A stretch of DNA of 64,000 bases from Pollutimonas sp963712655 (GCA_963712655.1 CAVQIT010000008.1:124001-188000), one strand, 5' to 3'; shown: positions 8,582 through 18,003, counted from the stretch's first letter. The notes: generated by a model not told the origin, from the sequence alone. Program-made: numbers and translations.

Positions 8582-9583
8582 CTAGTCCACCCTGAGCCCC
8601 ATTTCCCGCGTCAATTCGCCGAACGTGACAATGTCCCGCTGGATCATCGCCTGGAATGCCTGCGCGCTGCTGACCGTGACGTCGTACCCCAGCGCGCGCA
8701 GATCGCGGGCCATGCCGGGGCGCCGCATAATGGATGCAATCGCGGCATTCAGGCGTTCTACAATCGCCGGCGGGGTCCCGGCGGGCGCCAGCAGGCCGTG
8801 CCATTGATTCAATTCATAGCCGGCCAGGCCTTGTTCCGCCACGGTAGGCACATCGGGCAGCAATGCCGAACGCTGCGGCGACGTGACAGCCAAAGCGCGC
8901 AGCGTTCCGGCCTGCAGGAATGGCAAGGCGCTGGAAGCCGTCACGAAGCCCAAGCCCACATTGCCCGCCAACACCCCCGCCAAGGCCGGGCCGCAGCCCC
9001 GGTAAGGCACATGCAGCCAGTCGGAGCCTGTGCGCCGCGCCAGCATTTCCCCGGCAAGCTGCTGCGGCGTGCCGTTGCCGCAGGACGCATATGCCGGCGG
9101 CGCCAAGCCCGGCCCTGCCCTTTTCGCGTCCAAGACCTGCTTCAAGCTTTTCCAGGGCGAGCCGGCCGCCGTCACCAGCACCGAGGGCACGAAAGCCACA
9201 TTGATCACGCCTATCAGGTCTGTTTGCGGCGAAAATCCAAGATGGCGATACACCCCGGGATTGATGGCGTAGCTGCTGTTGACCACCAGCAGGGTATAGC
9301 CGTCGGGCTTGGCGCGCGCCACTGCTTGCGCGCCAATATTGCCGCTGGCGCCGCTACGGTTTTCCACCACCACGGGCTGCCCGAGAGCTGGCTCCAGGCT
9401 TGCCGCCAAACGCCGCGCCAGCATATCGGTGCCGCCGCCGGGCGGAAATGTGACCACCAGCGTGATGGGCCGATCCGGATAAACGGCGGCTGCGGTTCCG
9501 GGCGCCGCGCCGGCGCCCGGGGCGGCACAAAGCGCGACGGCGCACAGGGACAGCAAAGCGGCGGCTCTACGCATAGTCGGCAT
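8582..9583 (-). CDS. Bug family (TctC-like) periplasmic solute-binding protein
   Basis: A 333-residue extracytoplasmic receptor: signal peptide (AAALLSLCAVALCAAPGAGA), then YPDRPITLVVTFPPGGGTDMLARRLA, the classic Bug N-terminus, VENRSGASGNIGAQAVARAKPDGYTL, and a VPTVAEQGLAGYE motif near the C-terminal lobe. Bug proteins capture carboxylates and related small molecules; at least one Bordetella member binds nicotinate-type ligands. The start overlaps the end of nadC, so the two are co-transcribed, which suggests a ligand such as nicotinate, nicotinamide or quinolinate. No TctA/TctB membrane genes are adjacent. Confidence 0.9.
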   Translation of the reverse strand: MPTMRRAAALLSLCAVALCAAPGAGAAPGTAAAVYPDRPITLVVTFPPGGGTDMLARRLAASLEPALGQPVVVENRSGASGNIGAQAVARAKPDGYTLLVVNSSYAINPGVYRHLGFSPQTDLIGVINVAFVPSVLVTAAGSPWKSLKQVLDAKRAGPGLAPPAYASCGNGTPQQLAGEMLARRTGSDWLHVPYRGCGPALAGVLAGNVGLGFVTASSALPFLQAGTLRALAVTSPQRSALLPDVPTVAEQGLAGYELNQWHGLLAPAGTPPAIVERLNAAIASIMRRPGMARDLRALGYDVTVSSAQAFQAMIQRDIVTFGELTREMGLRVD

Positions 9584-10487
9584 CCAGGCCGATATCGAGG
9601 ACGCGGGCGCTATGGGTAAGCCAGCCGACCGCCAGAAAATCCACCCCGGTTCGAGCGATGGCGGGAGCGGTTTCAGGAGTAATGCGGCCGGACGCTTCGG
9701 TCAAGGCCTGGCCCGCCACCATACGCACTGCCTCGGCAAGCGTCGCTAGCGGCATATTGTCCAGCAAGACAGCATCTATGCCCAGCTCCAGGCCTTGCGC
9801 CAATTGTTCCAGGGTGTCGACTTCCAATTGGATACGCACCATATGCCCTACTCCGGCGCGCGCGCGCAATATGGCTTGGCGTACGCTTCCGGCAACGGCG
9901 ATGTGATTGTCCTTGATCAATACCCCATCGTCCAGGCCGAACCGGTGATTGCTGCCGCCGCCCACCCTGACCGCATACTTCTGCACGGCGCGCAGCCCCG
10001 GCAGGGTCTTGCGGGTGCAACTGACGCGCGCGCCATGGCCGCGTATGGCATTGGCGATGGATGCCGTGGCGGTCGCCACGCCGCTGAGATGGCCCAGGAA
10101 ATTCAAGGCCGTGCGCTCCGCGCTCAGGATGGCCCGGGCGGGGCCTTCCACTACGGCGATCTCATCGCCAGGCGCCAGGCGAGCGCCATCTTCACACACC
10201 GCGCGCAGCTCGACAGCGCCATCCATCAGCCGAAAAGCCAGCCGTGCCATATCCAGGCCGGCCAGCACCCCTGCCTGGCGCGCGACAAGGCGCATGCGCG
10301 CATGCGCCGCCGGCGGCACTATCGCATCCGAAGTCAGATCGCCCGCGCGGCCCAGGTCTTCACGCAAGGCGTCCCTGACCAAGGGTTCCAGGATTACCGC
10401 CGGCAAAGGCGGAACAGGCGACATGGCGCCATCGACGTCCTGGTTGGACTGGTCGGGCTGGCTGGACTGGATGTTAGTTATGCTCAT
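9567..10487 (-). CDS. nadC: Nicotinate-nucleotide pyrophosphorylase (carboxylating)
   Basis: A 306-residue quinolinate phosphoribosyltransferase, which converts quinolinate and PRPP into nicotinate mononucleotide, CO2 and pyrophosphate in de novo NAD synthesis. Visible motifs: EDLGRAGDLTSDA, SAERTALNFLGHLSGVAT, TRKTLPGLRAVQKYAVRVGGGSNHRFGLDDGVLIKDNH and EASGRITPE, covering the PRPP and quinolinate sites. The ATG at 10487 lies inside a palindromic operator; an internal ATG at 10424 would remove a poorly conserved 21-residue extension. nadA and nadB are not adjacent. It is transcribed with the Bug protein and probably controlled by the NrtR-like regulator upstream. Confidence 0.95.
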   Translation of the reverse strand: MSITNIQSSQPDQSNQDVDGAMSPVPPLPAVILEPLVRDALREDLGRAGDLTSDAIVPPAAHARMRLVARQAGVLAGLDMARLAFRLMDGAVELRAVCEDGARLAPGDEIAVVEGPARAILSAERTALNFLGHLSGVATATASIANAIRGHGARVSCTRKTLPGLRAVQKYAVRVGGGSNHRFGLDDGVLIKDNHIAVAGSVRQAILRARAGVGHMVRIQLEVDTLEQLAQGLELGIDAVLLDNMPLATLAEAVRMVAGQALTEASGRITPETAPAIARTGVDFLAVGWLTHSARVLDIGLDADYA

Positions 10488-10498
10488 TTTGAGTATTT
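10478..10498 (-). promoter_or_regulatory. Candidate NrtR-type operator overlapping the nadC start
   Basis: A 21-bp palindrome reading TTATGCTCA-N3-TGAGTATTT on the plus strand. It covers the nadC ATG (10485-10487). The same half-sites and 3-bp spacer recur at 10581-10601. Assignment to the adjacent Nudix-related regulator is inference from position. Confidence 0.6.
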
Positions 10499-10580
10499 AA
10501 AGATAAAAAATTATGACCGGAATCGTATACTCCGCCCCGGCCGACATCGCCATTCATGCTCAGGCAACGTCGGCCTTTAT

Positions 10581-10601
10581 TTATGCTAACTCTGAGCATA
10601 A
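10581..10601 (-). promoter_or_regulatory. Second candidate NrtR-type operator upstream of nadC
   Basis: A 21-bp palindrome TTATGCTAA-N3-TGAGCATAA, about 95 bases upstream of the nadC start. It shares both half-sites and spacer length with the copy at 10478-10498. A lone half-site (TCATGCTCA) occurs between them at 10554-10562. The spacing would allow looping or cooperative repression. Confidence 0.6.
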
Positions 10602-10713
10602 TAAATCGTCAAGCGGAATATCGCGGGCTAGCCGCCTGCCATGGCCGCGCTGTCACAGCGGACGCGGTTATCGCAGCTAACGCGGGGCCTTGCCCCAGCG
10701 GCGCCAGTCCGGC

Positions 10714-11682
10714 CTATGCCAATGATGGCGGCTTGTCGGCGGACAGGGGAAGTTTGCTGCCGGCGATCGCCCTTTCGCGCAGCACATCGCCGCGAAACTG
10801 GAACAGCTTGGCCGGACGCCCGGTCGAACCCTGAGTCATCCGCCCTGTTTCCTCGACCAGAGATTGCTGCTCGATAAAGCGGCGGAAATTCTGCTTGTGC
10901 AGGCGGCGCCCGGCGACCGCCTCGAACGCCTGCTGCAATTGCAATAGCGTAAATGCCGGCGGCATCAATTCGAATACGACCGGACGATAGCGTATCTTGG
11001 CGCGCAGGCGCGCCATTGCCGTCGCCAGGATACGTCTATGGTCGTGCTGCATCGGGTCGCCGGGCAATGGCGCGCCAAACACAGCGCCGGACCGCTGCGC
11101 CGCTTCCGGAACCAGCCCGGCCTCGAACAACAGTTCGTAGCGCTGCAGCACCATGTCCTCGCTCCAGGCGGCATCCGGCCCGAAGGTGTAGTCGACACGC
11201 TGCCGGCGCTGACGCTTATCGGCGGCGGTCGCCGCGCCCGCGCACCAGCGGCGCAGTGCCGGGAGAATCTGCGCGGCAACCATGGCGGGGCGTCCATCGC
11301 GCCAATCTTCCCAAGGGAAATAGCGATACCAATCCTGCCAGCCGACAGTATCGATATCAGGGTGTTCCAGTTCGCGGGTCAGGCCCAGATAGCTTACCGA
11401 AATAATACGCTGGCCTTGCTGGTTGGCGCGGTCGCCATCGGCAAACGTATAAAGCTGTTCGACATATCCCAGGGGATGATGGGTCTGGGCTTCCACCCAG
11501 GCCCGCAATCCCGCCTGCAAAGAACGGTGCGTCGATTCGAACGGCCCGGCGGGCAAGGCATGGGCGCGCTCGCGGGTGAGCACGCGCGGCTGGCCATGCG
11601 TGACAGCGACCAGCACGGCAACCAGCTCAGTCGCAACCGCGTGAGCAGGCAAGGCAGAAGAACGATCGTGGGCAGTTGGCAT
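10714..11682 (-). CDS. nrtR: NrtR-like NAD-metabolism regulator (Nudix plus winged helix)
   Basis: About 322 residues. The N-terminal part (ELVAVLVAVTHGQPRVLT... LPAGPFESTHRSLQAGLRAWVEAQT... YVEQLYTFADGDR) is a Nudix-fold sensor with a degenerate Nudix box. The C-terminal part (AFTLLQLQQAFEAVAGRRLHKQNFRRFIEQQSLVEETG... GRPAKLFQF) is the winged-helix DNA-binding domain of NrtR regulators, which sense ADP-ribose and repress NAD genes. The ATG at 11682 is chosen because a TATAAT box lies about 20 bases upstream (11703-11708), so longer starts would precede the promoter. The adjacent nadC and paired palindromes agree with a NAD role. Confidence 0.8.
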   Translation of the reverse strand: MPTAHDRSSALPAHAVATELVAVLVAVTHGQPRVLTRERAHALPAGPFESTHRSLQAGLRAWVEAQTHHPLGYVEQLYTFADGDRANQQGQRIISVSYLGLTRELEHPDIDTVGWQDWYRYFPWEDWRDGRPAMVAAQILPALRRWCAGAATAADKRQRRQRVDYTFGPDAAWSEDMVLQRYELLFEAGLVPEAAQRSGAVFGAPLPGDPMQHDHRRILATAMARLRAKIRYRPVVFELMPPAFTLLQLQQAFEAVAGRRLHKQNFRRFIEQQSLVEETGRMTQGSTGRPAKLFQFRGDVLRERAIAGSKLPLSADKPPSLA

Positions 11683-11793
11683 GGCGGATGCGAAAACCGT
11701 CATTATAAGAAATAAGCGCGCAGTCCTGGGCCTGATTGCACTGACCAATTCCCCTGGCCACCGGGGCAATGGCCTGCTGCCGTGCAATCAGTC

Positions 11794-12495
11794 TTAGTGC
11801 GCGAAATACAATTCGTGCAAATGCTCCATGTCGACATCGGCGGCGGCCTGCGATAACACCACCTTGCCGCTTTGCATCAAATATACGTGATCGGCTACGC
11901 CCACAGCCCTGTGCGTGCTTTGCTCGACCAGGATGATTGTGCGTCCCTCGCTCTTCAAGCGGGCCAGCGTCTCGAACAATTCGTTGACCACCACCGGCGC
12001 CAGGCCCAGCGACGGTTCGTCAATAATAAGAACACTGGGGTCGGCCATAAGCCCCCGGCCCATGGCCAGCATCTGGGCTTCCCCGCCCGACAAGGTACCC
12101 GCCAGCTTGTGGCGCCGCTCGCGCAGCCGTGGAAACATCTCGTAGGCCTTGTCGCACTGACTGCGCGCCCCGGCCCGGTGTCTCTTGGAAAACGCGCCGA
12201 GCATCAGATTTTCTTCGATAGTCATGTCTTTGAAAATCATCCGGCCTTCGGGGATCATTACCATGCCAAGGTCGGGCATCTCCCAGGTGGGCGTGCCGTT
12301 CAACGCCTTGCCGTTCAGGCTGATCGTGCCCTGGCTAAGCGGCACCAGGCCCATGATCGCGCGCAAAAGCGTCGTTTTGCCGGCGCCGTTCGGGCCAATG
12401 ATGGTGGTCAATTGGCCCTGGCGCACCGAGATCGACACATCCCACAGAATATTGATGGCCCCGTAGCCGGCACGCGCATTCTGGACTTCAATCAT
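11794..12495 (-). CDS. livF: Branched-chain amino acid-type ABC transporter ATPase LivF
   Basis: A 233-residue ATPase with Walker A GPNGAGKTT (about 34-42), signature TLSGGEAQMLAMGRGLM, Walker B VLIIDEPSLGLAP and switch histidine in LVEQSTHRAVGVADHVYLMQSGKVVLS. It matches LivF, the second nucleotide-binding subunit of HAAT-family importers. The ATG overlaps the livG stop by four bases. It powers uptake of the ligand caught by the binding protein at 15095-16258, which given the acyl-CoA ligase in the operon is more likely an aromatic or carboxylic acid than leucine. Confidence 0.93.
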   Translation of the reverse strand: MIEVQNARAGYGAINILWDVSISVRQGQLTTIIGPNGAGKTTLLRAIMGLVPLSQGTISLNGKALNGTPTWEMPDLGMVMIPEGRMIFKDMTIEENLMLGAFSKRHRAGARSQCDKAYEMFPRLRERRHKLAGTLSGGEAQMLAMGRGLMADPSVLIIDEPSLGLAPVVVNELFETLARLKSEGRTIILVEQSTHRAVGVADHVYLMQSGKVVLSQAAADVDMEHLHELYFAH

Positions 12496-13203
12496 GCCTG
12501 TCCTCCTGTATAGCTTCTGACGACTTCCGGGTCCCTGAACACATCATCCGGCGTGCCCACGGCAATCAGCCGGCCGAAATCCAGGGCGGCGACCCTATCG
12601 CACAACTGACTGATGATTTCAATATCGTGCTCGATAATCAAAATGCCCACGGAAAACCTTTTGTGCAAGTCCTGGAGCATTTTCATAAAGCGCCGCTTGC
12701 CCGTGGTCTCCAGCCCCGCAAGCACTTCGTCCAGCAGTAAAAGCTTGGGGTTGGTGCACAGCGCCTTGGCGATTTCCAGCGCCTTGAGTTCTGTCAGGGC
12801 CAACTCGGTTGCGGCGTTGCGCTGCGCCAGGGCGGCAAGATTGGTGAAGTCCAGGACCTCGTCAATACGCTCGTCGCTGACGCGCCCGGTGGCAAAAGCG
12901 CTGGGCGACGATCAGGTTCTCGCGCACGGTCAACTCGTGCAAAGGCTGCGGTATCTGAAAAGTGCGCCCTATTCCCAGGCGGGCGCGCCGGTGCAGGGAA
13001 ACATTCAGCATATTGACCGAATCGAACGAAATTCGCCCGCCCGATGGCTTGACCAGGCCCGAGACGGCATTGAACAATGTCGTCTTGCCCGCGCCGTTAG
13101 GCCCCACCAGTCCAAGCACCTCGTGCTTTTCGGCCGTCAGTGTCACGGCGTCGACGGCGGTCAGCCCGCCAAAGCGCACTGTCAGTGCATCAAGCTGCAG
13201 CAT
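12492..13203 (-). pseudogene. livG: ABC transporter ATPase LivG, frameshifted in an A4 run
   Basis: The first frame (from ATG 13203) gives the N-terminal half with Walker A GPNGAGKTTLFNAVSGL and continues to LIVAQRF. The second frame gives ATGRVSDERIDEVL, then TELKALEIAKALCTNPKLLLLDEVLAGL, the H-loop IIEHDIEII and the end. Removing one A from the AAAA run at 12894-12897 joins them into AQRFATGRVSDE and a normal protein of about 236 residues. The usual signature LSGGxxRxLE reads as LALTELKALEIAKAL, an allowed LivG variant. The homopolymer location makes a sequencing error likely. The start overlaps the livM end by 14 bases. Confidence 0.85.
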
Positions 13204-14143
13204 GTTTTCTCCTGAAACCCTTTAGGAATAATGGAATCAAGCCGCGCGGACTGAAAATGATCATGGCTACCAGCAGCCCGCCAAGAATCAGTTGATGCCC
13301 GGAAGGAATCAGGTTCTTGAACACCAATTGGTCCAGCAGATAGACGACCAGCGCGCCGATCAACGGCCCCATGATCGTGCGGTATCCGCCAAAGATGGCC
13401 GCGATGATGGGCAAGGTGACCCATACCCCATTGAAGGCATAGTCGGGTTCCAGGAAACTGATGTAATGCACATTGAAAGCCCCGACGACGCCGGCCATGA
13501 ACGCCGACACGAACAGCATCATGGCTTTGAGCAAGGTGCTGTTCACGCCGATCACGCGCGTGGCGTCTTCGCTGTCGTGCATGGCGCGCAAGGCAATGCC
13601 GTAATAGCTGGAACGGATCGCCCGATAGCACAGGACGAACACCAGCAGCACCGTAAGAATGATCAGATAGCTGCCGATCTTGTTGGAGAAATCGATGCCG
13701 AATATCACCGGAAAGCGCGGAATGGTGGATAAGCCGCCCGAGCCCCCCGTGACCGACGACCATTCGATCGCCACAATCTTGAAAATATGCGCATAGGCCA
13801 GAATCGCCAGGGCGAAATATGGCCCGCGCAAGCGCAATACCGGCAGCATGGCCACCGAAGCAACGACGGCACCCACGCCACCCAATAGCAGGCCCAGCCC
13901 CACCGGCACGCCGGCCTGCGCGGTAAGAATGGCCGACACATAGGCGCCCACGCCGAAAAAAGCCGAATGGCCGAAACTGACCATGCCGCCCAGGTTGCCC
14001 AGCAACGCCCAGGCCAGGGCAACGCCGCCTATGACCAGCGCCGCGATAATCAGGCTCATGACATAGTTGTTCTGGCCCAGAAGCAGCGGCACCCCGATGT
14101 AGGCGGCCAATACGGCCGCCAGCGCAATCTTGCCTTTTTTCAT
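13190..14143 (-). CDS. livM: ABC transporter permease LivM
   Basis: A 317-residue inner-membrane permease with about nine hydrophobic segments. It contains NLGGMVSFGHSAFFGVGAY near residue 50 and the cytoplasmic loop RAMHDSEDATRVIGVNSTLLK, the EAA-like contact with the ATPases in LivM proteins. It pairs with LivH to form the channel. The ATG at 14143 overlaps the livH stop by four bases and the C-terminus overlaps livG, as expected for a translationally coupled operon. Confidence 0.94.
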   Translation of the reverse strand: MKKGKIALAAVLAAYIGVPLLLGQNNYVMSLIIAALVIGGVALAWALLGNLGGMVSFGHSAFFGVGAYVSAILTAQAGVPVGLGLLLGGVGAVVASVAMLPVLRLRGPYFALAILAYAHIFKIVAIEWSSVTGGSGGLSTIPRFPVIFGIDFSNKIGSYLIILTVLLVFVLCYRAIRSSYYGIALRAMHDSEDATRVIGVNSTLLKAMMLFVSAFMAGVVGAFNVHYISFLEPDYAFNGVWVTLPIIAAIFGGYRTIMGPLIGALVVYLLDQLVFKNLIPSGHQLILGGLLVAMIIFSPRGLIPLFLKGFRRKHAAA

Positions 14144-15012
14144 CCTCGCCTCCTTACGGCGCCAAACAAGCCGTTCGGCAATACGAACAACACCAGCAGG
14201 AACAGAACCATGCCCACCAATTCCTGCAAGGCCGAGCTGGCCAGGGTAATGGTCAGCGCTTCAGCCAGGCCCAGCAGCAGAGCGCCCACCAGCACGCCTG
14301 GAATCGACCCTATGCCCGCCAGCACGGTAATAATGAAGGCCTTGATGGTCAGGACATGGCCAAGCGATGGCTGAATCACGCCGTAACTGTACAAAGCCAC
14401 TCCGGCGAATGAAGCCAGGATGCCCGCAATCACAAACGACACCAGTTCGGTGCGCCGCGGGTTGATGCCCATCAGACGCGCCGCATCGCGATTGCCGGCC
14501 ACCGCGCGCACCGCGCGTCCGTACCAGCTGCGGGATAGCCACCACCACAGCATGCCTATCAGCACAACGCTGACCGCGAAAAACAGGGGTTCGCTGCGCA
14601 TGCTGTACAGCGGCCCAACCACAATCGCTTCCTGCATCCAGGCCGAAGAAGTCGATTTGATATCAGCCGACCAGATCAGCAGAATGCTGTTGGTCAGGAT
14701 TACGCCGATGCCGTATGTAAGGATCAAGGAATTCAGTTCGCGGTCCGTCTTGACCAGGTTGATCAGGAAATACATGATCACCGCCGAAATGCACACAATC
14801 ACCAGGGCGATGGGAATCGCGAAGATGGGGCTCAGGCCTAGCGACGATTCAACGGTGTAGGCAATATAGGCGGCAAGCAGCACAAGCTCGCCATGCGCCA
14901 GGTTGATGATTTTCATCGTCCCGAACACCAGCGCCAGGCCCAGGGCGATCAGGGCGTAGGAGCCGCCCTGCAGCAGGCCTGAATAGACCGCCTGCAATAT
15001 AAGTTCCGTCAT
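14140..15012 (-). CDS. livH: ABC transporter permease LivH
   Basis: About 290 residues, starting MTELILQAVYSGLLQGGSYALIALGLALVFG, the conserved N-terminus of LivH permeases, followed by NLAHGELVLLAAY and the ATPase-contact loop RAVAGNRDAARLMGINPRRTE. An ATG five codons upstream (15027) is an alternative start. It follows the binding-protein gene after about 80 bases and overlaps livM. It forms half of the transmembrane pathway of the importer. Confidence 0.94.
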   Translation of the reverse strand: MTELILQAVYSGLLQGGSYALIALGLALVFGTMKIINLAHGELVLLAAYIAYTVESSLGLSPIFAIPIALVIVCISAVIMYFLINLVKTDRELNSLILTYGIGVILTNSILLIWSADIKSTSSAWMQEAIVVGPLYSMRSEPLFFAVSVVLIGMLWWWLSRSWYGRAVRAVAGNRDAARLMGINPRRTELVSFVIAGILASFAGVALYSYGVIQPSLGHVLTIKAFIITVLAGIGSIPGVLVGALLLGLAEALTITLASSALQELVGMVLFLLVLFVLPNGLFGAVRRRG

Positions 15013-15094
15013 GAGGATATATTCCAAATGGCTGACGCGGCGCCGGCCGGACGCGGTTGCATTCTTGCGCGGCCGGCGCCATTAGAAGATGGCG

Positions 15095-16258
15095 TTACCA
15101 AGGCACGCCCGGAAACTGCATTTTTGCCGTCGCGGTATCGACAGGCCATACGATGTCAATCCGCTTGCCTTGATGCTGGCCCATGTGATGGACAAAATTC
15201 AAGTTGTCCCCTTTGGTGAACTGGACGCGGCCAATCAGGGTATTGGCATCGGTAGCCGCCAACTCCTGCGCGATTCCGCCATTCTTGATGGTGCCCTTGT
15301 CCGCGGCGCGGGCAATGGCCTCGAACAGAATCATGGACTGCACATAGCCGAACTGGCCCAGGTAATCCGGGTCTTTCTTGTACAGTTTCTTATAGGCGTC
15401 GTAGAACGCCTTACCTTCTTCTGTCTTGAAAACAGTGGGGTAAGGCAGCAAGGCGGTGCCGTATACCTTGGGCATCAAGTCGGGAAAATCCGCGGCCATC
15501 TTGGGCGTGGCCAGGGACCATACGCCGATCACGGCCTTGACATCGGGCTTGAGCACTTTGGCGGCCCGCAAAATACCGACATAATCGTTCTCGTAGCCCA
15601 CCATCAGGATCACATCCGACTTATCGCGCAGGCGCACCTTGTTGACGATAGGCTTGAAATCGGAAATGCTGGGATCGAACGGGTGCATGCCCACTTTCAG
15701 GCCCTTGCCGAGCAGATCTTTTTCCACGTCCTTGGCCAGGCCGGCGGTGGCTTCTTTGGTCGAATAGATCACCGATGCGGATTTGGCCTTCATGTCGTCG
15801 AGTATCCCGACCATGGCCTTTTGATAACCGGACGTGTTATTGATGCGGAAGAAGGTTTTATAGCCGCGCTGGGTCAGGCCGTCGTCGACGCCGCCCGAAG
15901 TGATGTAGGGCAAGCCCAGCTTGTTGGCCGCATCGGAAGCGGGGCCGATGTTGTTCGACCCGTAGCCGCCGGTGAACGCCACGACCCCCTGGGACGCCAG
16001 CTTTTCAACGGCGGCAATGGCTTTGGCGGGCGACGATTCATCGTCCTCGGTCAAGACCTTGATGGTATGTTTGCCGTTGGTTTTATTGAACACCTCGACC
16101 GCCACGGAAATACCTTCGTGCATGCCCATGCCTACCCGCGCAAGCGCGCCGGTTAGCGGCTCTTCTTCGCCGACCAGGAATTCCTCGGCCATCGCGGCAC
16201 TGCCATGCATAGACAGCGCCAGCGCAAGCAGGCCGATATTTTTATATAGCTTTTTCAT
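15095..16258 (-). CDS. ABC transporter periplasmic substrate-binding protein (LivK-like)
   Basis: A 387-residue type I periplasmic binding protein. The ATG at 16258 has an AAAGGAAAGA ribosome site and starts a clear signal peptide (MKKLYKNIGLLALALSMHGSAAMA). The mature part begins EEFLVGEEEPLTGALARVGMGMHEG and has GVVAFTGGYGSNNIGPASD, AVIYST-like strands and LPYITSGG, typical of LivK-family receptors. Family membership is clear; ligand specificity is not. The AMP-ligase upstream in the same operon suggests that the ligand is an organic acid activated to a CoA ester after uptake. Confidence 0.9.
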   Translation of the reverse strand: MKKLYKNIGLLALALSMHGSAAMAEEFLVGEEEPLTGALARVGMGMHEGISVAVEVFNKTNGKHTIKVLTEDDESSPAKAIAAVEKLASQGVVAFTGGYGSNNIGPASDAANKLGLPYITSGGVDDGLTQRGYKTFFRINNTSGYQKAMVGILDDMKAKSASVIYSTKEATAGLAKDVEKDLLGKGLKVGMHPFDPSISDFKPIVNKVRLRDKSDVILMVGYENDYVGILRAAKVLKPDVKAVIGVWSLATPKMAADFPDLMPKVYGTALLPYPTVFKTEEGKAFYDAYKKLYKKDPDYLGQFGYVQSMILFEAIARAADKGTIKNGGIAQELAATDANTLIGRVQFTKGDNLNFVHHMGQHQGKRIDIVWPVDTATAKMQFPGVPW

Positions 16259-16326
16259 TGTCTCTTTCCTTTCAAGGATGTGATGAGCCCCGGACGGGGC
16301 CTGTTTTCTGCACTGACGAAAAACCA

Positions 16327-18003
16327 CTAAGCAACAGCGGATCCCGGTTTTATCGACGCATCGTGCAACTGTTGCGCCCGCAGCTTGAGCTGCCCCTTCA
16401 AAATCTTGCCGGTCGAGGCCGCCGGCATGGCGTCCATAACGATGATCCGCGCCGGCCGTTTATAAGACGCCAGACGCGGCTCGAGATAGGCCAGCAATTG
16501 CTCCATATCCATGCCCGCCGACACCGGATCGAGTTCGACAAACGCCACGACTTCTTCGTTGCCGTCTTCCAGCCGGCAACCGACCACCGCCGACTGGACA
16601 ACCGCCGGATGCGAATTCAGGACCGCCTCGACTTCGATCGGATACACATTGAAGCCCGAGCGGATGATCAAGTCTTTCGTGCGGCCAACAATAAAAAGCG
16701 CGCCGTCGGCATCGCGGCGCGCGACGTCGCCCGTATTCAGCCAGCCTTGCGCGTTGATCGTCGCGCCGGTCAATTCCGGATCGCGGTAATAGCCTTTCAT
16801 GACATTGGGGCCGCGCACCCATAGCTCGCCGGGCTCGCCTTCGGCGACATCCATGCCCGTCTGGTCGACAATCCGGATGGCGACGCCAGGGATCACGGAA
16901 CCCACCGAGGTGTCCCGCCGGGGCGTGTCGATCCGGGTCTGGCTGATGGTGGGCGAACTTTCCGTCATGCCATAGCCATTGTGCAGGGTACGCCCGAACA
17001 AGCGCTCCACTTGGTCTTTTAGCGTTGGATCCAGCGGCGATCCACCGGCATAAATGAAGCGCAACGTGGATTGAGAGGGATCCCAATCGCCATAGTCGTA
17101 TTCCAGCAAGCGCGCATACATGGCCGGCACGCCCTGGACGATCGTCAAGCCATCGCCGCGCACAGCTTCGATCAAGGCGGCTGGCGAATAGCGCGCGGCA
17201 AGGTACAGCGACGCGCCCGCATACAGCGTTCCCAGCATTACCGAGGCCAGGCCGAAGACATGCGTTATCGGCAATACGCCATATGCGCGATCTGTCGTGA
17301 TCAGGCCGCGCACCTGGCTGGACATGGCGGCGATGAACAGCAAATTGCGATGCGTCAGCATCACGCCCTTGGGCTTGCCGGTCGTGCCGGTGGTGTAGAT
17401 AAGCGCGGCAACCTGATTGTTGTCGTCAGGCTGGACGGGTTCGGGCGCGCAGGCGTCGTTCAATGCCCCCATCGCGATTTCGCCCACGCCAGGCAAAACC
17501 AGCGACACTGTGCCATGGCGCTGGGCATGCGCCCGCGCATCGGACGAAACCCCCACTGTATAGAGAACCCGCCTGGCCGTGCAGTGATCGCGTATCGCAT
17601 CGAGTTCAGGCGCCGACAGTCGCGCATTCACATTCACCGCCCAGGCGTCGGCCTGGGCGGCGGCAAAAATCAGCACGATCTGCGCAATACAGTTCTCGGC
17701 GACTATCATCAGCCTGTCGCCCGGCCGCAGGCCATGCCGACGCAACAGATCGGCGGCGGCGTCCACCGCCTCGGCCAGTTGCCGGTACGTACAATGCACG
17801 CCATCTTGCGACAACGCCACCGCCTCGGGCGCGAGCGCCGCCCAGCGGCGCGGGATATCGCTCAGGCGCGCAGGCAAGGCCGACAACAACGCACCAATTT
17901 GCACGGGCTCTGCGCCAGCGTCCCCTTGCGCGTGTTCCGGCCGAGCACCGGCAAGCACGGGCCTGACCGTCTCGCCGCTGACCTTATCTTGACCACCAAT
18001 CAT
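16327..18003 (-). CDS. Acyl-CoA synthetase, AMP-binding family
   Basis: About 558 residues of an ANL-superfamily ligase that activates a carboxylate to an acyl-adenylate and then a CoA thioester. Motifs in order: YTTGTTGKPKGV (P-loop), YGMTESS, GWLNTGDVARRD, GRTKDLIIRSGFNVYPIEVE (hinge and A8) and PAASTGKILK with the catalytic lysine. The ATG at 18003 is chosen because GAGG lies six to ten bases upstream; the frame is open further upstream but runs into the IclR gene. It sits between the regulator and the binding protein in a seven-gene operon, pointing to import plus activation of a fatty or aromatic acid. Confidence 0.9.
   Translation of the reverse strand: MIGGQDKVSGETVRPVLAGARPEHAQGDAGAEPVQIGALLSALPARLSDIPRRWAALAPEAVALSQDGVHCTYRQLAEAVDAAADLLRRHGLRPGDRLMIVAENCIAQIVLIFAAAQADAWAVNVNARLSAPELDAIRDHCTARRVLYTVGVSSDARAHAQRHGTVSLVLPGVGEIAMGALNDACAPEPVQPDDNNQVAALIYTTGTTGKPKGVMLTHRNLLFIAAMSSQVRGLITTDRAYGVLPITHVFGLASVMLGTLYAGASLYLAARYSPAALIEAVRGDGLTIVQGVPAMYARLLEYDYGDWDPSQSTLRFIYAGGSPLDPTLKDQVERLFGRTLHNGYGMTESSPTISQTRIDTPRRDTSVGSVIPGVAIRIVDQTGMDVAEGEPGELWVRGPNVMKGYYRDPELTGATINAQGWLNTGDVARRDADGALFIVGRTKDLIIRSGFNVYPIEVEAVLNSHPAVVQSAVVGCRLEDGNEEVVAFVELDPVSAGMDMEQLLAYLEPRLASYKRPARIIVMDAMPAASTGKILKGQLKLRAQQLHDASIKPGSAVA

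Noticed and set aside
8501..9619. 372-codon plus-strand frame
   Set aside because: Opposite the Bug protein; Arg/Gln/His-rich shadow.
10556..10834. Short plus-strand frame between nadC and the NrtR-like gene
   Set aside because: Overlaps a palindrome and the 3' end of the regulator; no similarity or ribosome site.
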